Source of the DNA: Candidatus Kuenenia stuttgartensis
GTDB lineage: Bacteria > Planctomycetota > Phycisphaerae > Phycisphaerales > SM1A02
Length of the DNA: 39,262 nucleotides
Assembly: GCA_945902075.1 (NCBI GenBank)
Contig: CAMDMA010000034.1
Location: 1-39,262 of the forward strand
Direction: 5' to 3'
Below are positions 15,780-24,321 of this stretch, piece by piece. The translations under genes and the position numbers were made by a program. Positions within the stretch are counted from its first letter, which is position 1; every line of letters starts with the position of its first letter. Below the pieces are notes generated by a model. It was not told the DNA's origin and made no database searches. It saw only the letters and a program-made list of their open reading frames with translations.

Positions 15780-18428
15780 ATGTCACTTCCAAGCGTCGAT
15801 GAAATCTCAAGGGACTTGCCGCGCAGCGCGGAAGCGTTGTCACCGCTTCTCGCGCGTATGGCAGAGGCTGTTCGTGCCGCGGTCGATGCGGAGTCTTGCG
15901 AGATTTGGATCTGGCGTGCGCAGGCGTCGGGTCATCGTTCGCTCCATCGAGCAGGGCTTGCGGGGCTTCCGCGCTCAACCGCCGATGTTTGCGACGAAAC
16001 ACTCAACTCGGGGCCGCTCGGCGCACTCGCTGATCACCGAGCACCACGCGAGCCCGACCACGCAGAAACCGCACATTTCGTCCTCGGACCATTTGGATTT
16101 GTCACGGTTGCGCGCACGATTGGGAGCATCGCGCAGCAGGACTTTGATGAGATTCGCGCCTGGCTTGTCTTATTGGCTGATGCGGTTGGCGCTCGGTTTC
16201 CGCAGACGGAACTGGCCGAAATCAATCGCTGGCTGTTGGTGCGCGCGGACATCGATCGGAGAGCTACGCGCGCGTTTGCTCGCGTCCAGTCGCTGAAGGA
16301 ACTTGCGAGCACCATCGACGGATTCGCCGAGGAGACGGTGCCCGTTGAGTATTCGGGCCTCTATTTCCTTGACCCGGACACCCAAGTACTACGGTTATTG
16401 TTTGCACGCGGATTGAGCGAACGAGAGCGTCGCGCAGCCGAGGAGACGGCTGAGTCGCGACATCCTGGCGAGGTCATTCGTACAGGCCGTGCGATTGACA
16501 TCGTCGATACCGAGGAGCGCGACGGTGAAAACGCAGCTGGGATGCAGACCCGCGCGGGCATGGAGGGTCATGGCCAAGCCGTGCGGTCACGGCTCTTCAT
16601 TCCTGTCTGGTCGGAAGGAAGCGTCGTAGGCACGATCGGTTTCGCAAGTTCGAGCCGTGCGAGTTTCAGTGCCCGCCATAGACAAGTGCTCGAATTTCTC
16701 GCAGATTTTGCAGGACTCGCCTACGCGCGAATTGTTGCAGACCGCGCGAACACGCGCCGCGGAGCATTGCTTGAGGCTGGCATTGACGCGACAGAACGGT
16801 TGCTTGGCGCTTCGGACTGGAAGCCTGCGGCGTACGCGGCACTCGCCATGATCGGCAGTGCGATGAACGCTGGAACAATCGCGATGCTTGAACTCGCCGC
16901 GATTGGCGGCCAGAGTCGTGACGCGCCCGATAGGCAGCAACCGCTTGAGTTCGTTTGGCAGCCTACGTTTGGAAATCCGTGGATTCGAGCGGAGCGCATC
17001 GCGCACGCGACGGAGGAGGAGCGAGCACATCTGACCGCGCTCCGTGCGGTCACACTGCAGTTCGACGATGGCGCGCCGCCAGCGATACTGAAGCCGGTGA
17101 TCGTTGATGGAGTGCTTTGGGGTGTCATCGTCCACGAGCCGCGACCAGGAACGCGGCGCGAACTCGACCGCGCGGAACGCTCCGCGCTGCGCGGGTTGGG
17201 CCAAGCCTTCGCGACCGCGATCGCACGTGAGCGGGTGGATCAACTGCTTCGGCACCGGCAACAAATGGAAGCAGTTGGCCAGCTTGCAGCAGGTATCGCC
17301 CACGAATTCAACAACCTGTTGTGGCCGATTCTGCTGTACAGCGAGATGCTTGAGCGCAACGCTCCGCTCGACGAACGCTCGCAGCAAATGGTGCGTGATA
17401 TGCACACGGCAGCGCGGAGTGCGAGCGTCTTGGTTCAACAAGTGCTCGCCATCTCACGCCGACGCGATCGGATGGTCGAGATCGTCCACGTCCCAGAAAT
17501 TGCGATCGAAGTCTCGAACACCCTCCGACGAAACGCACCTGCGAAGGTTCGGATTACTGCGGAAATCGATGCGGACGCAGGGCAAGTTCTCGGCGATTCG
17601 GTCGCGTTACAACAGGCACTGATGAATCTTGGAACGCACGCGATTGATTCGATTGGCGATCAGAGCGGCTCGATTCGATTTGAGGTCAGCGCCGTCACGC
17701 GGGGAGGACAGCGTGCGGTACGCGTTGTTGTCGTCGACGACGGTCCCGGCATGACACGCGACGTGTGCCTTCGCGCCTTCGAGCCGTATGTGGTGGCAGA
17801 CTCTGTGGAGAGGCCTCGATCTGGACTCGGTCTTAGCGTCGCTCATCGCATCGTGACGGAGATGGACGGGTCGATTTCGGTTGAAAGCTCTGTGGGCGGG
17901 GGAACGCGATTTGAGGTGCTGCTGCCGCTCATTGCAGCCGATCGTGCTCCGTCTCAGCAATCTCCCGCACGAACGGCGGCCAAGATTCGTGACAATATCG
18001 AGACGCGCGTGTCCGCCATCGGACTGGCCGCGCAGCTCGCGCATCACGTGCTCTTCGTCGACGACGACGCACTCGTGCGCGATGTCGGACGCGAGATGCT
18101 TGAGATGCTCGGGTATCGCGTGACCGTTTGCGCGCACTCTGAGGAGGTTCTCGCCGCAATCGGAAAAGAGGAGAGTTCAGCTCCGATGTTCTCGCTGCTG
18201 CTCACAGACCTCACCATGCCGGGAATGAACGGAATCGACCTCGCGCGCGAGGTTCGCGCGCGACGACCGACGTTACCGATTGTCTGTTGCTCGGGATTTG
18301 TTGATCCTGAAACAGAGCGGCGCGGTTTCGAAGCGGGTATGTGCGCGTTCGTTCGTAAACCAATCAACTTTGACACGCTCGACGCAGCGGTCAAAAAGGC
18401 CATTCACGAGGCCCGCGCGGGTGGTTGA
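15780..18428 (+). CDS. Hybrid sensor histidine kinase: GAF repeats, HisKA, HATPase, receiver
   Basis: Length is 882 residues, with no obvious membrane segment, so it is probably cytoplasmic. The order is GAF-like domains at about 15-145, 160-315 and 330-480; a dimerisation/phosphoacceptor domain with GIAHEFNNLL (His508); an ATPase domain with DDGPGM and a GLGLSV lid box; a linker; and a receiver domain from about 755 with acidic FVDDD, TDLTMPG (Asp810) and VRKP (Lys860). Family knowledge gives autophosphorylation at His508 and phosphotransfer to Asp810. Oddity: in the N box the usual NLxxNA reads NLGTHA, so the second Asn, which helps bind Mg-ATP, is His620. No dedicated response regulator with a DNA-binding domain lies next to it, so the output partner is elsewhere. 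It is divergent from the ThuA gene (91-base gap). Confidence 0.9.
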   Translation: MSLPSVDEISRDLPRSAEALSPLLARMAEAVRAAVDAESCEIWIWRAQASGHRSLHRAGLAGLPRSTADVCDETLNSGPLGALADHRAPREPDHAETAHFVLGPFGFVTVARTIGSIAQQDFDEIRAWLVLLADAVGARFPQTELAEINRWLLVRADIDRRATRAFARVQSLKELASTIDGFAEETVPVEYSGLYFLDPDTQVLRLLFARGLSERERRAAEETAESRHPGEVIRTGRAIDIVDTEERDGENAAGMQTRAGMEGHGQAVRSRLFIPVWSEGSVVGTIGFASSSRASFSARHRQVLEFLADFAGLAYARIVADRANTRRGALLEAGIDATERLLGASDWKPAAYAALAMIGSAMNAGTIAMLELAAIGGQSRDAPDRQQPLEFVWQPTFGNPWIRAERIAHATEEERAHLTALRAVTLQFDDGAPPAILKPVIVDGVLWGVIVHEPRPGTRRELDRAERSALRGLGQAFATAIARERVDQLLRHRQQMEAVGQLAAGIAHEFNNLLWPILLYSEMLERNAPLDERSQQMVRDMHTAARSASVLVQQVLAISRRRDRMVEIVHVPEIAIEVSNTLRRNAPAKVRITAEIDADAGQVLGDSVALQQALMNLGTHAIDSIGDQSGSIRFEVSAVTRGGQRAVRVVVVDDGPGMTRDVCLRAFEPYVVADSVERPRSGLGLSVAHRIVTEMDGSISVESSVGGGTRFEVLLPLIAADRAPSQQSPARTAAKIRDNIETRVSAIGLAAQLAHHVLFVDDDALVRDVGREMLEMLGYRVTVCAHSEEVLAAIGKEESSAPMFSLLLTDLTMPGMNGIDLAREVRARRPTLPIVCCSGFVDPETERRGFEAGMCAFVRKPINFDTLDAAVKKAIHEARAGG

Positions 18429-18504
18429 CGTCGTGAGGCCGCTGATCGGAACTACGACGCGCGCGTGTTTTCGAGCAACGGCAGCAAGCGCTCCGAACTC
18501 CTAA

Positions 18505-18729
18505 TCACTCTTCAAGCATCTTCGCCTTGGCGGCTGCGTACTCACATTCGGTGATTGCGCCCGCATCGCGCGCAGCCCTGAGGTCCAACAGTTGCTTGCC
18601 GAGTGTCGGCGTTTCTTGGTGCTTAGCACCGCCAACGGCAACGCAACCGACGGAGGCCGACGCGATCGCGCCCATCGTCAAAAGTGCCGGCAGACGCCTG
18701 CGCGTTCGAAGGAGCATGTCGCGACGCAT
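18505..18729 (-). CDS. Small SHOCT-domain protein, possible lipoprotein
   Basis: Length is 74 residues. ATG 18729 was chosen because GAGG lies six bases upstream on the minus strand; a further in-frame start lies upstream without such a site. Seen: a basic N terminus, a hydrophobic stretch ending ASVGC (Cys29, an imperfect lipobox), then a C-terminal LGKQLLDLRAARDAGAITEC-type helix pair ending in EYAAAKAKMLEE, which matches the SHOCT (short C-terminal) domain. SHOCT domains are small oligomerisation or interaction modules; the role here is unknown. The gene converges on the histidine kinase gene. Confidence 0.7.
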   Translation of the reverse strand: MRRDMLLRTRRRLPALLTMGAIASASVGCVAVGGAKHQETPTLGKQLLDLRAARDAGAITECEYAAAKAKMLEE

Positions 18730-18846
18730 CGCCGCCTCAATGACGCGAGAGAAGGGGACACGGGCAAGCGAGCGGATGCGGACGACGGACATAGCGGGCG
18801 TCAAGTGTTCGGTGGACTTGGGAGACTTTGTTGGCGTGCGTAGGGA

Positions 18847-19191
18847 TCAGGGCAGTTCCGGAACGCGCGGACCCGGGCCGGAATTCCTGCGCGAGGTTCT
18901 GCGATACCGAACTGCAGCGGCCACGATGCAGAGATTGAGACTTGCAGTCCCAAGTGCACCGAGGATTGATTCCACTTCCCCGTATTTTTCCATGTAGGCG
19001 AAGAGGCAGATGTTTGCGACTGCAAACAGCGTCCAGGCGACGATCGAGACGCCTTCAGCGTTTTTCCGATGAAGAATGGTGAGTAGTTGGAGCCCGGTCG
19101 CGATCGGAAAAACGAGCGCGGGCACCCAGCCAAGCACTTCGAAGAGCCAACCAGAGAAGGGTGGAGAGGTAGCGGGTTCCATCCCGTGCAT
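18847..19191 (-). CDS. Small PQ-loop/SemiSWEET-like membrane protein
   Basis: Length is 114 residues from ATG 19191 (ATG 19182 is an alternative; neither has a strong ribosome site). A longer frame runs upstream but lacks similarity and overlaps the divergent DUF1549 gene. Three hydrophobic segments are visible (about 15-33, 42-62 and 70-92). The first, followed by ILHRKNAEGVSIVAW, has the P...Q...K(S/N)xEGVS layout of PQ-loop/SemiSWEET half-transporters, which move sugars as dimers. The C terminus is arginine-rich. The transported substrate is unknown. It lies on the same strand as, and 117 bases upstream of, the SHOCT gene. Confidence 0.65.
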   Translation of the reverse strand: MHGMEPATSPPFSGWLFEVLGWVPALVFPIATGLQLLTILHRKNAEGVSIVAWTLFAVANICLFAYMEKYGEVESILGALGTASLNLCIVAAAVRYRRTSRRNSGPGPRVPELP

Positions 19192-19285
19192 ATCGGGAGA
19201 GTGACCCTTCGGACTTTGCGGTTCATTTTCGCTCCTCGTATCAATCGCCGTTGGAGAGGTCGCTGAGTGGGTATACCTTGATCCC

Positions 19286-22186
19286 ATGCGCCATCGCGGA
19301 ACGATCTTGGGAAGTGCAATCATGGTGTCGAGCGTCATATTGGCCGTGCTCCTTGCGGGAGCGGCTGCGCGTTCGGGCATGGCAACGGGTTCGCCCAAGC
19401 CTGTTGATGCGCTCGACGACCAAGCGAAGCCGAAGTCCACTCCCGAGGACACCATCATCCAGCGCGCGACCAACGCCCGCGAGTCATGGTGGGCCTATCG
19501 CGCACTCACGAAACCGGCAGTGCCGGTGGTGCAAGACCCGTCCTGGGGCCGTAACGACATTGATGCGTTCATTCTTTCAAAGATCGAGGCGAAGGGTCTT
19601 CGCCCGGCACTTGAGGCGGATCGCATCGCCCTGATCCGTCGCGCCTCACTCGATTTGACGGGGCTTCCGCCGACGCCGGACGAGGTCGCGGCCTTTGTCG
19701 CCGATGCTTCGCCCGAGGCCTACGAGCGTGTCATCGACCGGCTACTCGCGAGCCCACACTATGGGGAGAAGTGGGCGCGCCACTGGCTTGATCTTGTGCG
19801 CTACGCCGATACCAACGGATTTGAGCGTGACGGAGATAAAGAATCTGCGTGGAAATACCGCGACTTTGTCGTGCGCGCGTTCAACGATGACATGCCCTAT
19901 CCGCGTTTCGTCCGCGCTCAACTCGCGGGCGACGAGCTCTCAGACCGAAACTTCGATTCACTTGTTGCGACCGGATTCTTTCGGCTCGGTCTTTGGGATG
20001 ACGAAGTCGCCGATCTGAAGCAATCGCTCGCGGACGACATGGACGGCATCGTCGACACCACCGCCCGCACGTTTCTTGGGATCAGTCTGGGTTGCGCGCG
20101 CTGCCACGATCACAAGGGCGACCCGATCCTGCAAAAGGAGTACTACCAGTTTGCTGCGTGGTTTGCGGGCGTTGCGCCATACAAGGAGAGTCCGTTCAAT
20201 TCGATCGAGGCAGACAACGTTTTCCGCATGATCCGAAGCGATTTTGGGAAAGCAGACCCAGAACTTGAGCTTGCAGCGCACATCGCGAAGCGTGAGGCGA
20301 TCGTCGATGAACTTCGCGCGATTGAATTCCGAGCGATGGATCCTGACGCCCATGCAGCAGCCTTGAGCGCGTTTCGCGATTCTGCGCCGATAGATGGGCT
20401 TGTCGCGCATCTCAAGTTTGAGGATGCAAAAAGTGCGAGCGCGGCAAACGAGGTTGCGACGAGTGCGGCGGCGACGGTCCGCGATGCGGGCTTCGAGGCG
20501 GAAGGTCGCATCGGTAAAAGTTTTCACTTCGATGGCGGTGACGACCGCGTAGAGATTGAGCGGCCAGTCAGCGATGACTTCACCATCTCATTCTTTTTCC
20601 GCACCACCGATGTTGGCGGCGGCAGTGATTCGGACCGACGCTGGTTTCTTGGGAAAGGTCTTGTAGACGGCGAGATCCCGGGGATCGTGCGCGATTTTGG
20701 AATCTCGTATGTCGCGAACGGATATGTGAGCGCGGGGACTGGCGAGCCGGAGACTTTCGTGTCCTCGGGCCCTGGCCACAATGACGGACGTTGGCATCAT
20801 GTGGCCTTCACACGCGAGCGAAAAACCGGGGAAATCACGCTGTTTGTCGATGGCGCACCGGTAGACCGCGCGCGCGGCTCGACGGCGCGACTGGACTCAG
20901 CACGCAAGCTTTCGATTGGCGCGATGCTCCCGGGTGGAGGTGCATTCTCTGGCGATATCGACGAGGTGCGTTTCTACAACCGCGTGCTGTCGGAGGAGGC
21001 GGTGCGATCGATTTCGTTCGGTCTTACGCCCGCATCCACGATGCGCGACGCGATTGCGGCACAAGCCGGCTCAGGAGCGTGGACGCGGTTCGACGAGTTG
21101 CACGCGCAGCTCGCCGCACTTCGGGTGCCGGATTGGAAGGGCGAAACGGTGCTTGTTGTTCGCGAGAGTGACCCGCCGCGTGCAACCCACGTCATGCTTC
21201 GAGGGAGTCCGCATGCGCTTGGTGATGAGGTGCAGCCCGGTGTGCCCGTTGTCGCTGCACGCTTTACTGCGCCGACAGTTGTTTCTCCTTCGCATGGTGA
21301 AAGCTCGGGCCGTCGGCTTGCGCTCGCGGATTGGATCGTCGATCCACGCAATGGACTCGCGTGGCGAACCATCGCAAATCGCCTCTGGCAGCATCACTTC
21401 AACGCCGCAATCGCGCCGACGCCAAACGATTTTGGCCGCCTCGGTGAAGCTCCGACACATCCCGAACTCCTCGACTTTCTCGCGGCATCGATGATCGAAA
21501 ATGGTGGCAGCATCAAAGCGATGCACAAGCTGATCATGACGAGCGCCGCGTATCGCATGTCGAGCGTTGCAACCGACGCTGCACTCGCCAACGATGCGCC
21601 GAATGAGCTCCTCACGCGGTTCCGAATGCGTCGGCTTTCGGCCGAAGAACTGCGCGATTCCATGCTTGTCGCAAACGGCACGATGAATCCTGCGGTCGGT
21701 GGGCCGCCAGTGCTTCCGCCGCTTCCGGATGAGGTGCTCCAAACCGCATCGCGCCCCGGCGAAGCATGGCCATTGACTGACGAGGCCTCGTGGACGCGAC
21801 GGAGTCTTTACATCAAACTCAAGCGTTCGCTTCAGCATCCGTTGCTCTCAGCGTTCGACCTTGCTGATCTCGATAGTCCGTGTCCACAGCGATTCGCGAC
21901 AGTCGTACCAACGCAGTCGTTGTCCATGCTCAACGGCGACCTTACGAATGAGGAAGCTGCAAAGCTCGCGCGGCGTGTGGCGCGCGAACATCCTGGTGAT
22001 CTCCGTGCGCAAATCATCCGCGCGCGCGAACTCACGAGTTGCCGAACGCCGAATGCGGAGGAGGCCGATGAGGCACTCGCATTCATCAGCGACCTCCAAC
22101 GCGACGAGGGGCTTTCCCCCGAGCGTGCGCTCGAGAGCCTTTGTCTCGTGTACTTCAATCTCAACGAATTTCTTTATATCGATTGA
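19286..22186 (+). CDS. DUF1549-LamG-DUF1553 planctomycete protein, exported
   Basis: Length is 966 residues with an N-terminal hydrophobic signal segment (about 8-28). Seen: DUF1549 at about 90-300 (RNDIDAFILSKIEAKGLRPA, LDLTGLPPTPDEV, then CARCHDHK with a haem-type CxxCH at residues 270-274); a LamG/concanavalin-like domain at about 370-577 (GKSFHFDGGDDRVEI, WHHVAFTRERKTGEITLFVD, DIDEVRFYNRVLS); and DUF1553 at about 670-940 (NRLWQHHFN, YRMSSVATD, NEFLYID end). Most relatives have a separate N-terminal cytochrome C domain; here it is missing. The LamG insert suggests binding of a glycan. The DUF1501 gene follows after 23 bases, the usual pairing in Planctomycetes. The biochemical function of these families is not established. 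Confidence 0.9.
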   Translation: MRHRGTILGSAIMVSSVILAVLLAGAAARSGMATGSPKPVDALDDQAKPKSTPEDTIIQRATNARESWWAYRALTKPAVPVVQDPSWGRNDIDAFILSKIEAKGLRPALEADRIALIRRASLDLTGLPPTPDEVAAFVADASPEAYERVIDRLLASPHYGEKWARHWLDLVRYADTNGFERDGDKESAWKYRDFVVRAFNDDMPYPRFVRAQLAGDELSDRNFDSLVATGFFRLGLWDDEVADLKQSLADDMDGIVDTTARTFLGISLGCARCHDHKGDPILQKEYYQFAAWFAGVAPYKESPFNSIEADNVFRMIRSDFGKADPELELAAHIAKREAIVDELRAIEFRAMDPDAHAAALSAFRDSAPIDGLVAHLKFEDAKSASAANEVATSAAATVRDAGFEAEGRIGKSFHFDGGDDRVEIERPVSDDFTISFFFRTTDVGGGSDSDRRWFLGKGLVDGEIPGIVRDFGISYVANGYVSAGTGEPETFVSSGPGHNDGRWHHVAFTRERKTGEITLFVDGAPVDRARGSTARLDSARKLSIGAMLPGGGAFSGDIDEVRFYNRVLSEEAVRSISFGLTPASTMRDAIAAQAGSGAWTRFDELHAQLAALRVPDWKGETVLVVRESDPPRATHVMLRGSPHALGDEVQPGVPVVAARFTAPTVVSPSHGESSGRRLALADWIVDPRNGLAWRTIANRLWQHHFNAAIAPTPNDFGRLGEAPTHPELLDFLAASMIENGGSIKAMHKLIMTSAAYRMSSVATDAALANDAPNELLTRFRMRRLSAEELRDSMLVANGTMNPAVGGPPVLPPLPDEVLQTASRPGEAWPLTDEASWTRRSLYIKLKRSLQHPLLSAFDLADLDSPCPQRFATVVPTQSLSMLNGDLTNEEAAKLARRVAREHPGDLRAQIIRARELTSCRTPNAEEADEALAFISDLQRDEGLSPERALESLCLVYFNLNEFLYID

Positions 22187-22209
22187 CCTCGATCCGGATC
22201 GGAACAGCC

Positions 22210-23700
22210 ATGAGCGACTCCAACGAGAAACCTGCGAACACATTTTGCGGCCGAACCCGGCGGGAATTTTTGTGGCAGGCGGGCGGTGCGTTCACGTCGG
22301 TCGCGCTTGCCGGAATGCTGTCAAAGGACGGCTACCTCGACAAACAAGCGTTCGCATTCGATGGAACAACGCCGCTTCCAAACCAGATGACGGTCAACCC
22401 GATGGCCGCGAAGCCCTCCATGCTGCCCGGCAAGGCGAAGAGCGTCATCTTCATCTTCTGCTACGGCGGACCAAGTCACGTCGATACCTTCGATTACAAG
22501 CCTGACCTCTACAAGTATGACGGGCAGACAATCAAGGTGAAGACAAAGGGTCGCGGCGGCGACAAGAGTGAGGGCCGCGTCGTGGGGCCGAAGTGGAAGT
22601 TTCGCCAGTACGGCGATTGCGGCGCGTGGGTCAGTGATTTGTTTCCGAACATTGCGACCTGCGTCGACGACATGGCGTTCGTCAAGAGCATGTATGCCGA
22701 GAGCCCGATCCACGGATCGGCGATGCTGATGATGAACTCAGGCAAACTGCTCGGCGGCCCATCAATGGGAAGTTGGGCGAACTACGGACTCGGTACGGTC
22801 AATCAGAATCTCCCCGGATTCGTGGTCATGCTCGACTCAGCAGGCGGGCCGATTTCCGGCGCGAAAAACTGGTCGAGCGGCTATATGCCAGCCATGTATC
22901 AAGGCACGGTGCTGCGCGGCGAAGGGCCACCGATTCTCGATCTTGCGAATCCAGAAGGCCGCACCGACAGCCTGCAACGGTCCATGCTCGACCGCATGAA
23001 GATGTGGAACTCGCGGCACGCGATGCTGCGGTCGGGAAACTCTGAACTTGAGAGCCGCATCGAAAGTTACGAGCTCGCGTATCGCATGCAGTCGACCGCA
23101 CCGGAGGCAGTCGACATGTCGCTTGAGTCGAAGGAAACGAAAGAACTCTACGGCTGCGATGACGAGCGCACGCGCGAGTTCGGAAACAAGTGTCTTCTCG
23201 CGCGCCGACTCGTCGAGCGCGGCGTGCGATTTGTGCAGATCTATTCCGGCGGCGGCCACAACGATGAATCGTGGGATGCGCACGGCGATCTCAAGAAGAA
23301 CCATGACTTTCACGCTGGTCGCACCGACAAGCCGGTGGCGGGGCTACTCAAGGATCTCAAGCGTCGTGGCCTTCTCGAAGAGACGCTTGTCATTTGGGGC
23401 GGCGAATTCGGTCGTCAACCGACTGCGGAGTACGCGGAAGGTACGGGCCGTGACCACAACTCATACGGTTTCACCATGTGGATGGCAGGCGGCGGGATCA
23501 AGGGCGGTACTTCGATCGGTCAGACGGATGAACTCGGCTCAATCGGTGTCGATCGTCGATTTCACGTGAAGCATCTGCACGCGACAGCGCTTGCATGCCT
23601 TGGGCTTGACCCGAACCATCTCACCTATTTCTACGCGGGGCTCGATCAGAAACTTGTCGGCGTCGAAGGGGCGGAGCCGATTCGCGAGATCATGGTTTGA
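22210..23700 (+). CDS. DUF1501 family protein with twin-arginine-type signal
   Basis: Length is 496 residues from ATG 22210; an earlier in-frame start lies inside the preceding gene. The N terminus carries TRREFLWQAGGAFTSVALAG, a Tat-type signal (RREFL). Seen: KSVIFIFCYGGPSHVDTFDY, ESPIHGSAMLMMNSGK, GVRFVQIYSGGGHNDESWDA and LVIWGGEFGRQPTAE, all conserved blocks of DUF1501, a family with a sulfatase/phosphatase-like fold. It is the downstream partner of the DUF1549/DUF1553 gene and probably exported with it. The reaction is unknown. Its stop codon lies at the first base of a 200-bp palindromic element, and it contains the last ACGT of the window (23564-23567). Confidence 0.92.
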   Translation: MSDSNEKPANTFCGRTRREFLWQAGGAFTSVALAGMLSKDGYLDKQAFAFDGTTPLPNQMTVNPMAAKPSMLPGKAKSVIFIFCYGGPSHVDTFDYKPDLYKYDGQTIKVKTKGRGGDKSEGRVVGPKWKFRQYGDCGAWVSDLFPNIATCVDDMAFVKSMYAESPIHGSAMLMMNSGKLLGGPSMGSWANYGLGTVNQNLPGFVVMLDSAGGPISGAKNWSSGYMPAMYQGTVLRGEGPPILDLANPEGRTDSLQRSMLDRMKMWNSRHAMLRSGNSELESRIESYELAYRMQSTAPEAVDMSLESKETKELYGCDDERTREFGNKCLLARRLVERGVRFVQIYSGGGHNDESWDAHGDLKKNHDFHAGRTDKPVAGLLKDLKRRGLLEETLVIWGGEFGRQPTAEYAEGTGRDHNSYGFTMWMAGGGIKGGTSIGQTDELGSIGVDRRFHVKHLHATALACLGLDPNHLTYFYAGLDQKLVGVEGAEPIREIMV

Positions 23701-23898
23701 GCGGTCGCCGCTGCGGCGGCTCCCTCTGCCGTGCATGGTGCCGTCAGACTTCAGTCCGCTGAACGGATGACGCCAGCCGTCGACTCTGGCGCCCGTAGTT
23801 CAGCGGACGAAAGTCCACTGACACTCACGCCGGCCGACTCCGACGGTCGAATCTGAATCGCGCGACTTCGACAGCTGAGATTTCAGCCGCGACCGCTC
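23699..23898. repeat. 200-bp nested palindromic element (MITE- or REP-like)
   Basis: Outer ends are perfect 10-bp inverted repeats GAGCGGTCGC (23699-23708) and GCGACCGCTC (23889-23898). An inner pair joins CAGACTTCAGTCCGCTGAAC (23745-23764) to GTTCAGCGGACGAAAGTC (23798-23815) with one insertion or mismatch area. Inside that, CGCCAG (23771-23776) pairs with CTGGCG (23786-23791). A small CTGA/TCAG stem lies near 23875-23886. The RNA would fold into a long hairpin that could also stop transcription between the DUF1501 gene (plus) and the TM2 gene (minus), which converge here. No coding frame is seen. Confidence 0.7.
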
Positions 23899-23902
23899 GC
23901 GT

Positions 23903-24163
23903 TCAGAACCACTTCCGTCCACCGATCTGGTAGATCTGGATGAAGTCCGCGTCGCTCTTCGTGAGGTAGATGATGCCTTCGATGAGGCTCATGATGCCGC
24001 CGAAGCCGCAGGTCGCGACGGTGATCACGATGCGGAGAATCCCGCCGACGACATCGCCGAGGATGAAGCGGTGGACGCCGAGGCCGCCAAGCACGATGGC
24101 GAGGACGCCGCAGAGGATGCGCTTACTTTCGACCTGGGTCTGACCACTGGGGAAGCTGGACAT
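23903..24163 (-). CDS. TM2 domain protein
   Basis: Length is 86 residues from ATG 24163, with AAAGGA nine bases upstream; a longer frame extends back but lacks similarity. Seen: a polar N terminus, then two membrane helices joined by GLGVHRFILGD, the defining TM2 signature, and GGIMSLIEGIIYL. TM2 proteins are small two-helix membrane proteins of unknown function, common in bacteria. Codon use is GC-rich in third positions, like the genes to the right and unlike the DUF1501 gene to its left. It is divergent from the DUF418 gene; a palindrome lies between them. Confidence 0.85.
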   Translation of the reverse strand: MSSFPSGQTQVESKRILCGVLAIVLGGLGVHRFILGDVVGGILRIVITVATCGFGGIMSLIEGIIYLTKSDADFIQIYQIGGRKWF

Positions 24164-24210
24164 CGGATGGTCCTTTGGCGGGCGCGCCGTACGGGGAATG
24201 GATGCCCTGA

Positions 24211-24228
24211 AACCGACCCGTGTCGGTT
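24211..24228. promoter_or_regulatory. Perfect inverted repeat between TM2 and DUF418 genes
   Basis: AACCGAC (24211-24217) and GTCGGTT (24222-24228) are perfect inverted repeats with a four-base spacer, 48 bases upstream of the TM2 start and 94 bases upstream of the DUF418 start. The size and place fit a dimeric repressor operator or a short hairpin. No regulator can be named. Confidence 0.35.
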
Positions 24229-24321
24229 CCAAGACAGCCGGGCCCGCTTGTTGAACCTGCTTCGACGCTGCTTGTCAAGTCAGCTGGTTGATTCGCACAT
24301 CAATCCCATTACGATCTCCCC

